Positions 42,640 through 55,290 of a DNA stretch of 64,000 nt are shown here, piece by piece. The DNA lies in assembly GCF_027887165.1 (NCBI RefSeq), contig NC_077230.1, positions 25,201,442 through 25,265,441 on the forward strand, read 5' to 3'. How positions within the stretch are numbered: position 1 is the first letter of the stretch; each line of letters starts with the position of its first letter. The notes under the pieces were generated by a model. The model was not told the DNA's origin. It ran no database searches and saw nothing but the letters and a program-made list of their open reading frames with translations. This DNA is from Monodelphis domestica (lineage: Eukaryota > Chordata > Mammalia > Didelphimorphia > Didelphidae). Position numbers and translations under genes: made by a program.

Positions 42640-43710
42640 CAAACTTCCCATTCTTTCAGTCACTCAGGTCCTCAAAAACTCAGTGCCATCTTCCACTCTT
42701 CACTTCCTTTCACTTCACAAATCAAATGAGTTGCTGCATCTTGTTCCTTCCTCTTCAACATTCCTCATAGAGTTCTCCTCTCTATTCACAATGCCCTGAT
42801 TCCTGTTCCTAAGGCACTTTGCCAGATGCAGGAGATACAGAAAGGTGAAAAATGACAATCTTTTTCCTCAAGGAGCTCAGAGTTTAGTAGGGAGATGAGA
42901 AGTAAATGCAAAATAAACAAATAAAAGTTTGAGGAAATAAGCATCATGCACACAGATATAAAATTATATAGGAAAGCAATAATTTTTCTATAAAGAATAC
43001 CATTAAAATCGATTAAAAATGGGTATGTGTTAGATAAGACTGAACTATCAGCACCACCACCTCTCAGATCCAGATAGCCTCTATCCAAGTTCAAGTCCTC
43101 ATTGTGCCTGGCCTGAACTATCCTAATAGCTTAATTGGTCTCCCTGCTTCTAGTCTCCCCTATTCCCAATCTATCCTTCCCACAATCTCCAAAGTGCTAA
43201 AATGCAAATTGGAGTATATACTCCCTTACTAAAAAATCTTCAGAGATTCCCTCTTGCTTCTGAGGTAAGACAGCCCTCAGCTCAGCATTTAAAGGTTTGC
43301 ACTCCAAGCTACCTCTCCAGGTTTATTTCATATTATTCCCTTATTTTTGATTTTCAGTCAAATGACTGCTAACTGTCCCTGAGAAACAACTCTCTCTTCC
43401 ATGTCTGTACCTTTGCACAGGGGGCCTACATTCCTGGAATGCATCCCCCCTCATCTTTTTTCAAATCTCTAGGTTCAAATGCCATCTCATATACTTTTCC
43501 CCCCTTCTCGTCCCCCTGGTGGTCAATGTTCTGTTTCTTGAAATAATTTGGTAGAACTTCGTATTTATATCTCTGTGTATACTGTATACTGTTTCCTCCC
43601 CTGTGGCATGCAAGGTCCTTGACACAGGGACAGGTCCCTTTAGTCTCTGAATCCCCAGTGTCTGGCACAGCACCCTGAAAAGGGTGGTGGCTTAATAAAC
43701 ATTCGATGAA
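42640..43710 (+). mobile_element. L2 LINE 3' half, sense, with an antisense L2 piece inside
   Basis: 'ggtctccctgcttctagtct', 'ctgtacctttgcacaggggg', 'attcctggaatgcatccccc', 'aggttcaaatgccatctcat', 'caaggtccttgacacaggga' and 'ccagtgtctggcacagcacc' are the classic L2 succession up to 'ggcttaataaac'. About 42810-43070 runs opposite ('ctcaaggagctcagagttta'), so it is a nested L2 tail. Confidence 0.88.
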
Positions 43711-44199
43711 ACCGAATTTTTAATAAAAGCAGCCAAGGGCGTCTTGTGGGAGGAGGCTGGATTTCTACTGAGTACCAGCACTACCATCTTCTCAGCAGCT
43801 ATAGGGATGTGCCACCTCACATCCCCTCCACCCACTTCCTTTTGATTCCTGGAACCATAATCAAATCAATCGTGCCATGGATCCTGGAAAGTGTATATAA
43901 ACCCATCAACACTCAGCAACCAGGCTACTATCCAACTCATGGCACATTGTACTTAATACATCTTCCTTCCTTCAATTTTTCTTTTGTCCATTCTTTCCTT
44001 CCTCATTCATGCTTGGGGGCAGGAGACTAATGACACAAAGGCAAGGGACTAACAAGAGTGGGATCTGTGTGGAATCAGTGAGAAAACTAATTTGGGTACA
44101 ATAGTTAGCATAAGGAATGAGTTTGGGAAAGGATAGTGTCCCAAACTTGAATGCCAGACCAAGAAGTTCCCATTTCTCAAGATGCCATTTAAGGTTTCC

Positions 44200-45470
44200 T
44201 AACAAGGCTATCAATTTTCTTCTCTACTTATGTCTCCCAAGTCTTCCCTTCTCTCATCCCTGATTCTCAGCTGAAGACCTCACTGAGGGCCAACTCTAGC
44301 CTACCTAAGAATGGTTTTTTTTTAATTTTTAAGTGAAAAAAATACACTTAACTCATAGGCCATATGTGGCTCATGGGCCTTAACACATAGACCCAATTGA
44401 TGCTTCTCCATCTCAGCTGCTGCCTAACCGTCTATATGACACCCTCTAATGGGAGTATAGACCAAAGCTTTGTCCTGGGGCTTCTTTTCTTTGTCTGTTC
44501 ACTTGATGGTTCATAAGGCACCAAAGGTTTGATGATCATCTCTATATGGATGAGTACAGTTTCTTTCTTGAAGTCCCAGGACTATATTACCAACTATTAA
44601 CGTTTTAAACTAGATATCTTATAGACACATCAAATTCATATGTCTAGAATAGTATTTATAATCTTTTCCCAAAAAACGATCATCTTGTCTGAGCTTTTTT
44701 ATTTACATAAAGAGATACACTCATCCTCCCAGTCTCCCAGATTCAAAACTTCAGCATTATCCTTGGTTTAGCATCCCTCATTCTATGTAAACAATCACTT
44801 TTCAAATCTTGCCACCTCTGCCTTGACAACATCCCTAACAGTCACCCTTCCTACCCTCAGCCTTGGCACAGATACTCGTCATCTCTTGCCTGGACAATAT
44901 CCTAATAATTGGTCTTTCTGCCTCAAAGTCTCTTCCTACTCTAACCCAATTTCCATACATTTGTCAAAGTGATTTTCCTTAAGTGCAAATATGACACTAT
45001 TACTTTCCTATTCACTAAACTCCAGTGGCTGTCTATCACCTATATAGGGAAGCCCTACAAAGCCCTAACCTATCTTTTGAGGCTTATATATTATAGGATA
45101 CTTTCCTTCCCTCGGTCTAACGTGCAGTTAAACGGGTTTCTATCTCTCTAATAACATCCCATCTCTCTTTCCAGTGACTCTGCACTGGTCCCATATAGTT
45201 ATTTCTTCCTCAACTCAAAGAAACATCATCTACTATAAGAAGTTTTTTTCCTAAAAAAAAAAAAAGAAATAAAAAGAAGTTTTTTCCTGACTCCACTAAA
45301 TATTAGTACCCTCTCCTTCCTCATCTTGTATTTATTTTGCATTGATTCTGTTTATATTTTTATACTTATTATATGTTATCTCCTCCAGTAGAATCTAAGT
45401 TTCTTGGAATAAGAACTGTTTCCTTTTTTGGCCTATATATCTTAAGTACCTGGCCAAAAATATGTTTATT
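44200..45470 (+). mobile_element. L2 LINE, sense
   Basis: 'cagattcaaaacttcagcat', 'atccttggtttagcatccct', 'cttgcctggacaatatccta', 'aactccagtggctgtctatc' and 'ctccagtagaatctaagttt' are in L2 order. A degraded A-run sits at 45250-45290. The preceding 43740-44200 block is not recognised. Confidence 0.8.
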
Positions 45471-46009
45471 TTTTTATTTTTCTGAAAAAACAATTAAATT
45501 TGAGAAGAAATACAGATAGAAAATATTAAGGAGGAGAGATTATTACTCTAATACTTTATGACTATACCTAAATTCCTAATCCTAACTAATATTTCTAAAC
45601 AAATCATACTCTGTCTTTAAGGACAGGTTCTTCTGCCTGATCAGGTCAGACCTAATCTAACCTACTCTACCTAGAAATTTATTCACTAACTACCTACCTA
45701 TACTAATAAATAAACATCCATCACCTACAAACTCCTCCTTAAATCAATTTTTCCTATCCCAACTGTCAGTAGTAAAAACTGCCAGTTGCCCCTTTCCTCA
45801 GAGACAGACTTCTGCTCCCTCAAGGTCCAAAGATAAAAGACCTCAAACTGCCAACTATCCCTTCCTTTCATGCCCTCATCTCCTACCTTATGGAATCTTC
45901 AGCTCTCCCACAAACACTTTTTGCAGCTGTGCTGCTCTTACTGTTCCTGCCTCTTAAAGAGACAGAGGAAAAGAGATTAAGAAAATCCCTTTAACACTAG
46001 GGTATTTTT

Positions 46010-46680
46010 TTTATTTAATTGATTAATTTAGAGTATTTTTCCAGGATTACAAAAATCATGTTCTTTCCCTGCCCTCCCCCCAACTCCAACCAATAGCCAA
46101 CGCACAATTCCACTGAGTTTTACATGTGTCAGTCAAGACCTATTTCCATATTATTGATATTTGTACTTCAGTGATAATCTAAGGTCTATAACCCCAATCA
46201 TATCCCTATTGACCCATGTGATCAAGCAGTTGTTTTTCTTCTGTGTTTCTAATCCCACATATTTTCCTCTGAATGTGAATACTGTTCTTTCTCCTAAGTC
46301 CCTCAGGATTGTCCTGGATCATTGCATTGCTACTGGTAGAGAAGTTCATTACATTCAATTGTACCACAGTGTTTCAGTCTCTGTGTATAATGTTCTTCTG
46401 GTTCTGCTCCTCTCACTCTGCATCACTTCCTGGAAGTCATTCCAGTGCCCATGGAATTCTTCCACTTTATTATTCCTTTGAGCACAATAGTATTCCATCA
46501 CCAACATACACCACAATTTGTTCAGCCATTCTCCAATTGAAGGGCATCCCCTCATTTTCCAATTTTTTGCCACCACAAAGAGCGCAGCTATGAATATTCT
46601 TGTACAAGTCTTTTTCCTTATTATCTCTTTGGGGTACAAACCCAGCAGTGCTATGGCTGGATCAAAGAACAAGTAGTCTT
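46010..46680 (-). mobile_element. 5'-truncated L1, antisense (ORF2 C-terminus and 3' UTR)
   Basis: The minus-strand frame 46672-46355 reads FDPAIALLGLYPKEIIRKK, then CTRIFIAALFVVAKNWKM and EYYCAQRNNKVEEFHGHW, very close to the C-terminus of the ORF2 at 35871-36344. A T-run at 46010 is the reversed poly(A). Confidence 0.95.
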
Positions 46681-46750
46681 TTAGTGTATATCAAGGCCTG
46701 TCTTTTGCCTTTCTTTGTATCCTCAGTGCTTAATAAATGTTTACTGAGTA
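46681..46750 (+). mobile_element. L2 3' end, sense
   Basis: 'tctttgtatcctcagtgctt' then 'aataaatgtttactgag' is the L2 terminus. Confidence 0.8.
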
Positions 46751-46880
46751 TTATCATTGTTTTAAAGATTAGGAAATTTACACTCAGAAGGGAAATTCCT
46801 GAAGTCACCTGGCTAGCAGAAGGGAGATACAGGACTTAAAAGCTAGTAAGTCCAGGGCTTAGTCTACTATATCATACTGC
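46750..46880 (-). mobile_element. MIR, antisense
   Basis: 'tttaaagattaggaaattta', 'gaagtcacctggctagcaga' and 'agtccagggcttagtctact' are in order. Confidence 0.7.
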
Positions 46881-46884
46881 ATCT

Positions 46885-47085
46885 CCCCAGTGAGTGGAAA
46901 GAATGCCACACTTAGTTGAAGTCTAAAGCCCTTAGTTTGACTCCTAGTTCCTTGACATATCACTTGTGTAACTGAGGACAGATGATTTCCTTTCTCTAGA
47001 AGCCTGCCTCACAAAATGGGAGAGTTGGTTGGATTAGATGGTTTCTAAGGTCCAATCTAGCTCTAAATCTAAGCTCTTAGTTTGC
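46885..47085 (+). mobile_element. MIR/THER-type SINE, sense
   Basis: 'gtttgactcctagttccttg', 'cacttgtgtaactgaggaca', 'ggttggattagatggtttct' and 'aaggtccaatctagctctaa' are in sense order. Confidence 0.85.
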
Positions 47086-48419
47086 CCTCTTTCTCTCCAT
47101 TACCCTGAATGAATTTTTGAGCCATTGATATTTCCCTATCTCTCTTCACTCCTTTCATCTACTTTTAAGACTTTTTCCCTCCTAAGAGCCTTCTGATGAA
47201 AGGTAGTATGAGCACAATGCAACAACATTAGTCTTATTAATATATTAATTAGTGCATTGTTAAATCAAGGTGGATTTTTCTGGGTTACTTTATTGTGTGA
47301 GCTTCCTGATCTTAATGTTTCATTTAAAAGTTTTCAAAAGAAGATTCAAATTACTTTATAGCTTTGCTTTTGATTTACAATAATCATAAGGGTTTACAAA
47401 AATTTTATATATGTTTACAAAATGTTTTATGTATGTCAAACAAACTTACTCCCTTCCATTTCCCTAAGTGCCTAGAGATTTCAAAGTAGGAAGTGAAAAA
47501 CTGAAGGTTAAATCAGGCAGGATAGAGTTCATAGCACTGATTTAACTGATGAGATTTAGAAACAGATGCCATGCAGGTAAATGTCTACTGGCAAGAAAAG
47601 TTATTAAAACTTTATAAAATGAAATTAAGGGCTTGGAAAATAGTACCTACTGTAGAAATTGAAAGAGCCTCAGGTCTGATATTTAGGGGATCTTCAATCC
47701 CTTATCCCTAAACTCCAAACTGATATTCATGCCGCCTTTTTTAACGTGTTAGCATTCCCCAAAAAAATCACATTCATAACTTACCAACATTTCACAGAAA
47801 AGCTCTGGAAATAAACAGACTTTCCTGTACTCCTCCATGATCTCCTGCAAACTACCTTGTGAAAACTACCTTGGGTGACTGCCAAATATGCTAAGTTTAT
47901 TGTGAGTTCTCTATACCAATGAAATACTATAGTTCAGAATATACCAAAGACAATATCTATAAATTCCATTTTCTGACACAGGAAATGGTAGTTATAGGAA
48001 TCACTATTCCTCAGCATTATAATCGTGACCTACCGTTATTTTTAGGGGTGTGGAAGGGGAGTCTTTGTCTACAGTTCAATCTAAATTATAAAGAAAAACA
48101 AGGAAGAGAAACTCCATTCCTTTCAAAGGATTGTTGAAACACATCAACAGACTCACTACAGTTAGACCCCATCCCTTAATCTCTAATTAGATTTTGTGGA
48201 TACAGTTTCTCATTCACTCCTTTGCCTAACAAGGAACACACAGGCATTTGTAAAAATCTACAGTGAGACATATAGAAGAGCATTTATTTTTTCCACTATG
48301 TGGCAATATTCTTTCTGTCGCCATCATTCATATCAAGTGCTCTCTTTCCCGAAGATCTCATGTTTATGGTATCTAATTGCCCATCTTTACCTAACCTATT
48401 CCTATAATGACTTCTCTCC

Positions 48420-48730
48420 CCGTTCTCACCTATACAAATTCTAGTCACAATTCCAAGTTTTAGCTAAAGTCTCACCTCTAGGAAGCCTCCCTCAAAAACC
48501 ACAATCAACACTGGTGTCTCTTCTCTTCCAGACTGCTTACAGTACTGATGACAGCACACATTTTTGGCCCCTGATTATAATCATTTCAGCCCTTTATTGT
48601 ATACCGTCTTGTACCTTTCATGCTCTGTCTTCTCAAGCGGGTTTTGAGCTCTTGGAAAGCAGGATGACTTTGTGAAACAATTACCAAACAGTGTCAGTTA
48701 TGTAGCAGATGTTCAATGCATTCTAAAACT
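48420..48730 (+). mobile_element. L2 3' part, sense
   Basis: 'ctaaagtctcacctctagga', 'agcctccctcaaaaaccaca' and 'gttttgagctcttggaaagc' match the L2 tail. The terminal AATAAATG word is lost. Confidence 0.65.
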
Positions 48731-48914
48731 AAAGTAGTTTAGTCTATTCATTAAATTCAACTCCCTTATAAAGAAAGCTACCATCCATGTGAAATCCTAG
48801 GTAGGTTTGAAACTAGTTCTGACTAAGTTACGTGAAATGTGATTCCCTAACTCATTTAATTTAATTCAACGAACTATTAGGCACCACGGGGGCTTAGTAT
48901 TATAAAACCCTCCT

Positions 48915-49045
48915 AACTGTGTGTCTCCCCCTCCCCCCATTACAATGCAGGTTCCTTGAGAGCAGCTTGGACACTGGCCTATTTGTTTCCCCAAAGCACC
49001 ACAGTGCTTTACACTTAATAAATGCTTTTTCACTCATTTGTCTAT
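48915..49045 (+). mobile_element. L2 3' end, sense
   Basis: 'caggttccttgagagcagct', 'gtttccccaaagcaccacag' and 'acttaataaatgctttttca'. Confidence 0.85.
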
Positions 49046-50359
49046 TCGTGGAAATACAGAGGCTTTACAGCAACTATATGAAAAAGTTTCTGATATGTAA
49101 TTCCTTCAGAGTTCCATACTAGAGCTATCAGATTTTACAATCAAGTAAAAGACATTTTTATTTTTCCCAAGATGAGTTTGGAACTATTTGGTCGTGCCAT
49201 CTACTCATTTTTACATGCCATTTTAGTTTATGAAAAAAAATTCTGAAAGTGACCCTATGAGAAATTATAGGAATTATTCCCATTTTGCAAGGTACTTTTT
49301 GGACAACTATATTGCCTCTTAGAGTGGTTATACCTCTCCTTTATTTAATAAAAGAACCCAAAACTAAGAGAGGTAGTCACACAGATTCATTCAAAAAAGT
49401 TTCTCTGCTGCAGTGATATTAAGAAAGGAATTGAATGGCTTTATTTCTTAAGACAAAGGGTGGGAAAGGGAGTAGGGATTGTCTTATGTTAAACAAAGTT
49501 TGGCTTTCTTTTTTTAAAAAATCTGATTATATCATTCTATAATGGCATGAGTTCTAGGAAAAAAAAACCTCTACCAGGAAAGGAAGATTACAAGTTGCCT
49601 TATTGAGAAGGGGTTGGGTGGTTTAGGGAGTGGGCACGGCATTCTGCTCTTTAGAATAGGGATAAAATGCTGTGTTGGATCGAGATATACTCAGCTACAG
49701 TGATGTTCTTGTGACAAAGATGTTCCTCTACGATGAAAACAGAAAAGAAAATCTAACAAAGATTTCGTTGAAATGAATCAAAGCTGCCACCAAACAAAAA
49801 CAAAAACAAAACAACTCCAGGAAAATGAATTTCATACACTTATTAAGCTTCTTTGCTTTTTTACAAAGGAAGAGGTGCTCCCCACCCAGCTACCCTGAAA
49901 GGTGAAAAAAGTTTAGCACCTTACTAAATAAAACCTCAGGTGTCCACATCCAAGGTTTCCCTAGTGAATGTCTCCCATTTTTCTTTTAAATCTTAAACAG
50001 TATTTCAATTTACTCTTTCTATCAGTGATCTGTCTACTAGTTTCCATTGAGAGTGAGGCAACAATTTGCTCCTGATTCTTATCCATGAATATTCCAGTCA
50101 TACTTGGCACCAGAACTGTCACATTATCTTTAAAACAGAAGTGAGGATTTGGGAACCACAATGAAAAAGACAAAAAGAGAAAAAAATGAAATTGATAAAA
50201 TTACAAATTGTCCATTTCTCTAAAGGGAAATTATTCAAGAAAAGGGAGACACACTTCTATGAGAAACATTTCAATCTTTAGGGAAAAAATAATCCTAACT
50301 ATTCTTGATTTATGCATTTTAGTACATAAGAGAATGAGACAAAGAGAAAAAATAGGTGA

Positions 50360-50540
50360 CTTGCTTGGGAAAGCTAGTAATTGTAAAGCAAGTCACCTAA
50401 TTTTTCTGTTTGTGTCAGTTTTCTTATCTGTGAAACAAGGAAAATAATAGCCCTTATCTCCCAGGATTCTTGTGAGAATTAAATAAAAGCAAAGCATTTA
50501 GCACAGTGCATGGCACAAAAATGTTAGCTATTATCACTGT
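50360..50540 (+). mobile_element. MIR, sense
   Basis: 'agcaagtcacctaatttttc', 'tgtgaaacaaggaaaataat' and 'agcacagtgcatggcacaaa' follow the MIR CORE and 3' end. Confidence 0.8.
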
Positions 50541-50714
50541 ATATAGTTTTCTTGGTATATATTTGCTTATATGGGGAGGGGAAGGATACTTTTGGAAATT
50601 AAGTTGATGTCCAAAAAGAGTTAGAAATAATTTTAAAATTAAATAACAGTTGCTACTTAATAAAAGTGCCAACTCTCAGATCATACATAAGTCATGATGG
50701 GATACCAAACATTA

Positions 50715-51325
50715 TTCTCAGTTTGTGGCTGCTCAAAAACAGTTGATGACTTCCCAGTGCCTAGCCATTAAGCCCAAAATCCTTAGACTGGCATTCAAGG
50801 CCCTGTTCAGTCTGGATCCGATCCACTCCAAGTTGCACATTTCCAATTGCCTACTAAACATTTCTAGACAGATGTCAATAAGCATTTCAAACAGCATGTC
50901 CAAAATGGAACTAGTTACCTTTTCTCCCAAACCCACTCATCTTCCAAAAATTCCTATTCCTGTTGAGTACATCCCTTCCCTTCTGGTCACTCAAGCTCAC
51001 AACTTCACACTATCCTCATCTCTCCTTAGAATCTTTTGCTGCCTCTGAACTCAACTCAAATGTTCTCTTTTTTAGGAAGCCTTTCCTTTAGGAAGTGTTT
51101 TTTTAAGGGTGGGAAACTTTTCCTAATCCCATTCTCACCCATTTCCACAGCAGGTGGAATTTCCCCACTGAAATGCATTAATTTTGTGCACATTGTATAT
51201 ACTTAATATGTGTACATGCTATCTCCTCTCAGGGAATGTATGCTTGTTGTGCTTTGCTCCGTCTAGGATAGTTCCTGTTACAAGATAGGAGTTTAATAAA
51301 TGCTTGTTGACTAATTTCTAGGTTT
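50715..51325 (+). mobile_element. L2 LINE 3' part, sense
   Basis: 'gcattcaaggccctgttcag', 'gtccaaaatggaactagtta', 'ctctgaactcaactcaaatg' and 'gagtttaataaatgcttgtt'. The open frame 50725-51048 is an L2 ORF2 remnant. Confidence 0.88.
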
Positions 51326-51469
51326 ATCTCATATCACTCACACAGTTCTATGTTCCAGTCAAAATAAACTTTACCCTGACCCCCAAACAAGTTGGTGCCT
51401 TTTCCTATGCTTGGACTGAGAGCTCTGTTTCTTAAAATTCTACCCACTAACAATTCTGAAGGATTTAAG

Positions 51470-51800
51470 ATAAAGAATGTTATACACCTACCTCCAGAGA
51501 AAGAACTGTTGGAGTCAGATGGAGATCAAAGCATACTATCTTTCACATAAGTATATTTATGGGGTTTGGGTTTTATATGAATATTCTCTTATAACAATGA
51601 CTAATATGGAAGTATGTTTTGCCTGATAATGCATGTATAACCCAGATCAAATTGCTTACCATCTCCCAGAGAGGGGAGGGAAGGGAGAGAGGGAGACAGT
51701 TTAGATTGTTTCAGAGAACATATGTTGAAAATTGTTATTATATGTGATTGAGAAAAATGTCATTGAATTTTTTTAAATGGAAAACAAATTTTTTTCTTTT
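51470..51800 (+). mobile_element. L1 3' UTR (older subfamily), sense
   Basis: 'ccagagaaagaactgttgga', 'gactaatatggaagtatgtt', 'tgtataacccagatcaaatt', a G-rich 'gagaggggagggaagggaga' and a decayed A tail. This differs from the 3' end of the 30-36 kb L1, so a second subfamily is present. Confidence 0.85.
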
Positions 51801-51809
51801 AAAAATGTC

Positions 51810-52050
51810 TACCCATTCTTCCAGGCACAGTTCAAATGCCTGTCCATCTCTTTCATGAAGACTTCTCTACTGCCACAGCTAGAAATGATCTCTTTGTTCC
51901 TTAAACTCACATATTTCCTTCTATTATTTTAAACACTTGCTATTATAATAATAATAATGTATTTCTATCTCATAACTCTTACTAGATTGTAAACACCTTA
52001 AAGGTAGAGGCTAGCGTTTATTTAGTTTTGTATATTCCTCAGAGATCTAA
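51810..52050 (+). mobile_element. L2 3' part, sense
   Basis: 'ccaggcacagttcaaatgcc', 'ctttcatgaagacttctcta' and 'actagattgtaaacacctta' with an (ATA)n insert near 51945. Confidence 0.8.
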
Positions 52051-52739
52051 CCAAGGATGAAGATGAAAGAAACATACTATGAATCCTCTTCAAATTCAAA
52101 TTATTATCTATATTTTTTTTTCTTTAAGGCAAAAGAATTCCAAATCTTTCTAGTCTTTGAAAGATGTACTGTGGGAAGAAGGGGGAAGGTGGATTATGGT
52201 AGAAATAGGATAAGTACATGAAATGTTAGCTATAGAGAATCCAGTAATTTCTGACACTAGTCTTGATTGGTATTTCTTTGGTAGTTTGCTGAAATGGCTA
52301 AAACTCACAGAAAATGTTGCATTGCATTTTTCCTTTTTAAAAATTCTGATCCATATTGTTGTAGAGAAACCAATACCTTTTCCTTTCTTAGGATTTTTCT
52401 TATGTTAATGAACCAAAGTTTCAGGAATATAGCTTAACAATTTCTTAAGCTCTGTAGTTTCATTTCCTTTGATCTATGAAAGAAAGTAATAGACCACATA
52501 ATTTCACTTCATACTCTGAGAGCAAAGGAAATACAAGCTGGGCATAATTAGGTCACATCTAAAATGAGACCTGGGTATGTGAAAAGATAGAAAGGATTTT
52601 CAGAGCTCCAAATTTTCCCTGGCATACATATCCTCTAGCAATCTTCAAGGTCAAAAGAAGGTAAAAGCTAAACTCAAAAACGGCATAAAAACAACAAACC
52701 ACATAGGACACTGAAAAAATATCTCAAATATCATAATTT

Positions 52740-52870
52740 AATTTTTTTAAAAAGGCGACTAAATTTTTTCTATTATATCAATTCAACGCCAAATTCAACT
52801 CAATTCAAATATTTAAGTGCCTACTAATAAATTTAATTTATTCAAACATGTAAGTGCCTACTAACTCCAA
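52740..52870 (-). mobile_element. L2 3' end, antisense, locally duplicated
   Basis: 'aatatttaagtgcctactaa' and 'acatgtaagtgcctactaac' give two copies of the reverse L2 terminus about 50 bp apart. Confidence 0.6.
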
Positions 52871-52933
52871 AGCTCTAGAGACAGTTAGGTGGCTCCAACA
52901 TGTGATCTCACTTATCCTGGATATTCACCATGA

Positions 52934-53177
52934 AAGCAACTAGCTGGTTCTGTGGATAGGGAGCTAGGACCGAAGTCAGGAAGATATGAGTTCAAAGCAA
53001 GTCTCAGACACTTATTAGTTGTGTGACCCTGAGCAAGTCACTTAATCTCTCTTTGCCTCAATTCTCTAGAAAAGGAAATGGCAAACCACGCCAATATCTC
53101 TGCCAAGAAAACCCCATAGACAGTATTGGCATGTTGTGGTGGACAGTCACATAGTCAGACACAACTAAACAACAAAC
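52934..53177 (+). mobile_element. MAR1-like SINE with RTE (BovB-type) tail, copy 2
   Basis: 'tgtgtgaccctgagcaagtc' (CORE), 'aaaaggaaatggcaaaccac', 'ccaagaaaaccccatagaca' and 'gtcagacacaactaaacaac' (RTE tail). The 9-bp duplication TCACCATGA lies at 52925-52933 and 53178-53186. Confidence 0.9.
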
Positions 53178-53464
53178 TCACCATGATCATAGAAGTCGCC
53201 TATGACATGTTTTTCTTTGTTTTGTAGAATACCATAGCCAAAGACTTCACCACTGCGGCAAGCTTTTCTATACCTACAATAAGATTCTGGGAGAGGAGAT
53301 GGATGCCGTCTAGGTAAAGGATGTAACAGGCGAAAAGGCAGAGACAGAAGATGGAACTCAGAATGAAGGGAACAGCTTGACTAGCTTGGCAGGAATTTGG
53401 GAAACAGTAACTAGTTGGCTATTTAACAAAAACCATCTCTGAATGTAGAGGCCTAAAATTAATT

Positions 53465-53620
53465 TATAAATAGTGTACTTCTAGGAACCAAAGGGAATAC
53501 AAAGAAAATAAAACACTGTCTCTGCCCTCTAGGATCTTATACTCCACAGGGAGAAATATGAATAATACAAGGCTTTAAATTATCATTATCATGAGAGGTA
53601 ACAAGTGCTCCTATAAAGTT
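53465..53620 (-). mobile_element. L2 3' fragment, antisense
   Basis: 'aacactgtctctgccctcta' and 'ggatcttatactccacaggg' correspond to the reversed L2 3' UTR. Confidence 0.6.
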
Positions 53621-54559
53621 CTTTATAGTCTCCTTTTTGCCTCAGCAACTGTGTTACTTCTAAAGAGAAAACTTGCTTTAACACAGTACAGTTCATTAGC
53701 AGTGGTACTTTTACATTGCTATTAAAGCTGTGGAGGTAGAAATACTTCTAAAACCTACAGACTTATCTCCGATTGCTACTGTGACTTTCATTCAGGTGGG
53801 CCAGGCAGCTCTGGCCAGAGGGGTAAGAGGATTACTGTGCATTTGCAGGAGATGATTCAGCAGCAGCTATAATAGCACAGTGAATGGCACTACTACAGAG
53901 TCATCACCACTGGGCTGAGCCTTCCTGAAATGTTTTTAATTATATCCTGAAATGCAGGATGTTTGATGCCAAGTAGAAAAGTGAACATGTTCTCTCTGAT
54001 ATTTTAGCAAGCTTCTGTGGGCAACAAGCTGATGTGTGCACAAGATTATGCTGAGTGTTCTAGGAAAGGTGGGCTAGAGGAGGCATAAAATACCCCATGA
54101 CAGAGATACCTACAACCCAAGGTTTACTGACATTTGGTGTGTTTTACATTACTAATGCCCCACAGCTGGCCAAAATGCCTTTGTGCCACATCATTTTGCT
54201 ATGAAATAAATAAAACTAGAGCTCACAGAAGAGTGGAAACTTGATTTTCATCATTCATCTGCTATGGATAACTATAGGGAAACACAAGGACACTAGCAGC
54301 AGTTTTCCCATAAAACTGCTAAACAGATATGCATCTGACAGGGAGTTAGTTTGTCTTTGTAATGCAACTAAGAGAAAAGGATGGGCAACTCAGCTCCAAC
54401 ACTTATACCCAATTTGCAGAATAAGAGCGTTTCCATTAGTGGATGTTCTCTATCTTAGTGTTCTCTACCTTAGTGAAAAGCTATGCTCCAAGTTAAGAGG
54501 CAAAAGAAAAGAAATCCTTGACAGTAACCAAGAAACATGTTGTCGAAGAGATGGCTTAG

Positions 54560-54775
54560 AGTAGGAGAGAGAATGCTGAACTTGAAGAAAGATCTCTGAA
54601 CATTTAATAATTCAAATTAGAAGTCATGCCCCTTAATTCCTCTTAGCTAATGTTTTTCAATCTCTGAAATAGGCATAATAGTAGCATTGACCTCACTGTT
54701 GTGAAGACCAAGTGACACATGTATATAAAGCATCTTATAAACTTAGATGTGCCATTTAAGTGTTTTTTATTATTA
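54560..54775 (+). mobile_element. MIR, sense
   Basis: 'ttcaatctctgaaataggca', 'ataatagtagcattgacctc' and 'gcatcttataaacttagatg'. Confidence 0.75.
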
Positions 54776-55074
54776 TATGAAGGAAAAGGGAAAAGGTTGC
54801 TCAGATTAGATTCCCCAAAATCTATGATCTTAAGTTACAGTTTTCAGGGCCTTCTGGCTCCAATGTCCCAAAGTTGAGAATTTTATTCTATCAGCACACC
54901 AAAGATGACAATTTAAGATCTTGCTTCAAATTTGAAGTAGTGACATAAGGAAAACAAACATATGCTAATCTGAGAATACAATTTCTGAATGCCTAACCCA
55001 TGTAAGAGTGTAGAACCTCTATCTAGTTATAACAAAACCAAGGATACTGAAATAAAATTATTATATATTATTGT

Positions 55075-55290
55075 ATATAATTCCACTTTGTAGTTTCCAA
55101 AATGCTTTTGCATAAAATAAATTCATTTAATTTCACAAAATTGTGAGGTAGGTAAAGGCACAGATATAAGGAAATTGAAGCCCAGAGAGTTCATGTGACT
55201 TGTGCAAGGATACAGTAGTAAAGCCAGGACTTGGAATAGGGTCTTTTGACATTCCTTCTACTAAGCCATACTGCTTCCCTTTAAAAATTC
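55075..55290 (-). mobile_element. MIR, antisense
   Basis: 'ttgtgaggtaggtaaaggca', 'ggaaattgaagcccagagag' and 'agtaaagccaggacttggaa'. Confidence 0.85.

Noticed and set aside
43740-44040. TATATAAA-like motif with downstream AATACA, considered as an LTR or promoter
   Set aside because: No clear R/U5 structure, termini or target duplication; the neighbourhood is L2 debris. The motif alone is too weak.
45560-45990. Pyrimidine-rich block considered as another LTR fragment
   Set aside because: No poly(A) signal arrangement or boundaries that I could defend; left as unassigned intron.
54241-54564. Plus-strand 107-codon frame
   Set aside because: No recognisable domain, no splice or promoter context, and AT-rich intronic surroundings; frames of this length are expected by chance.
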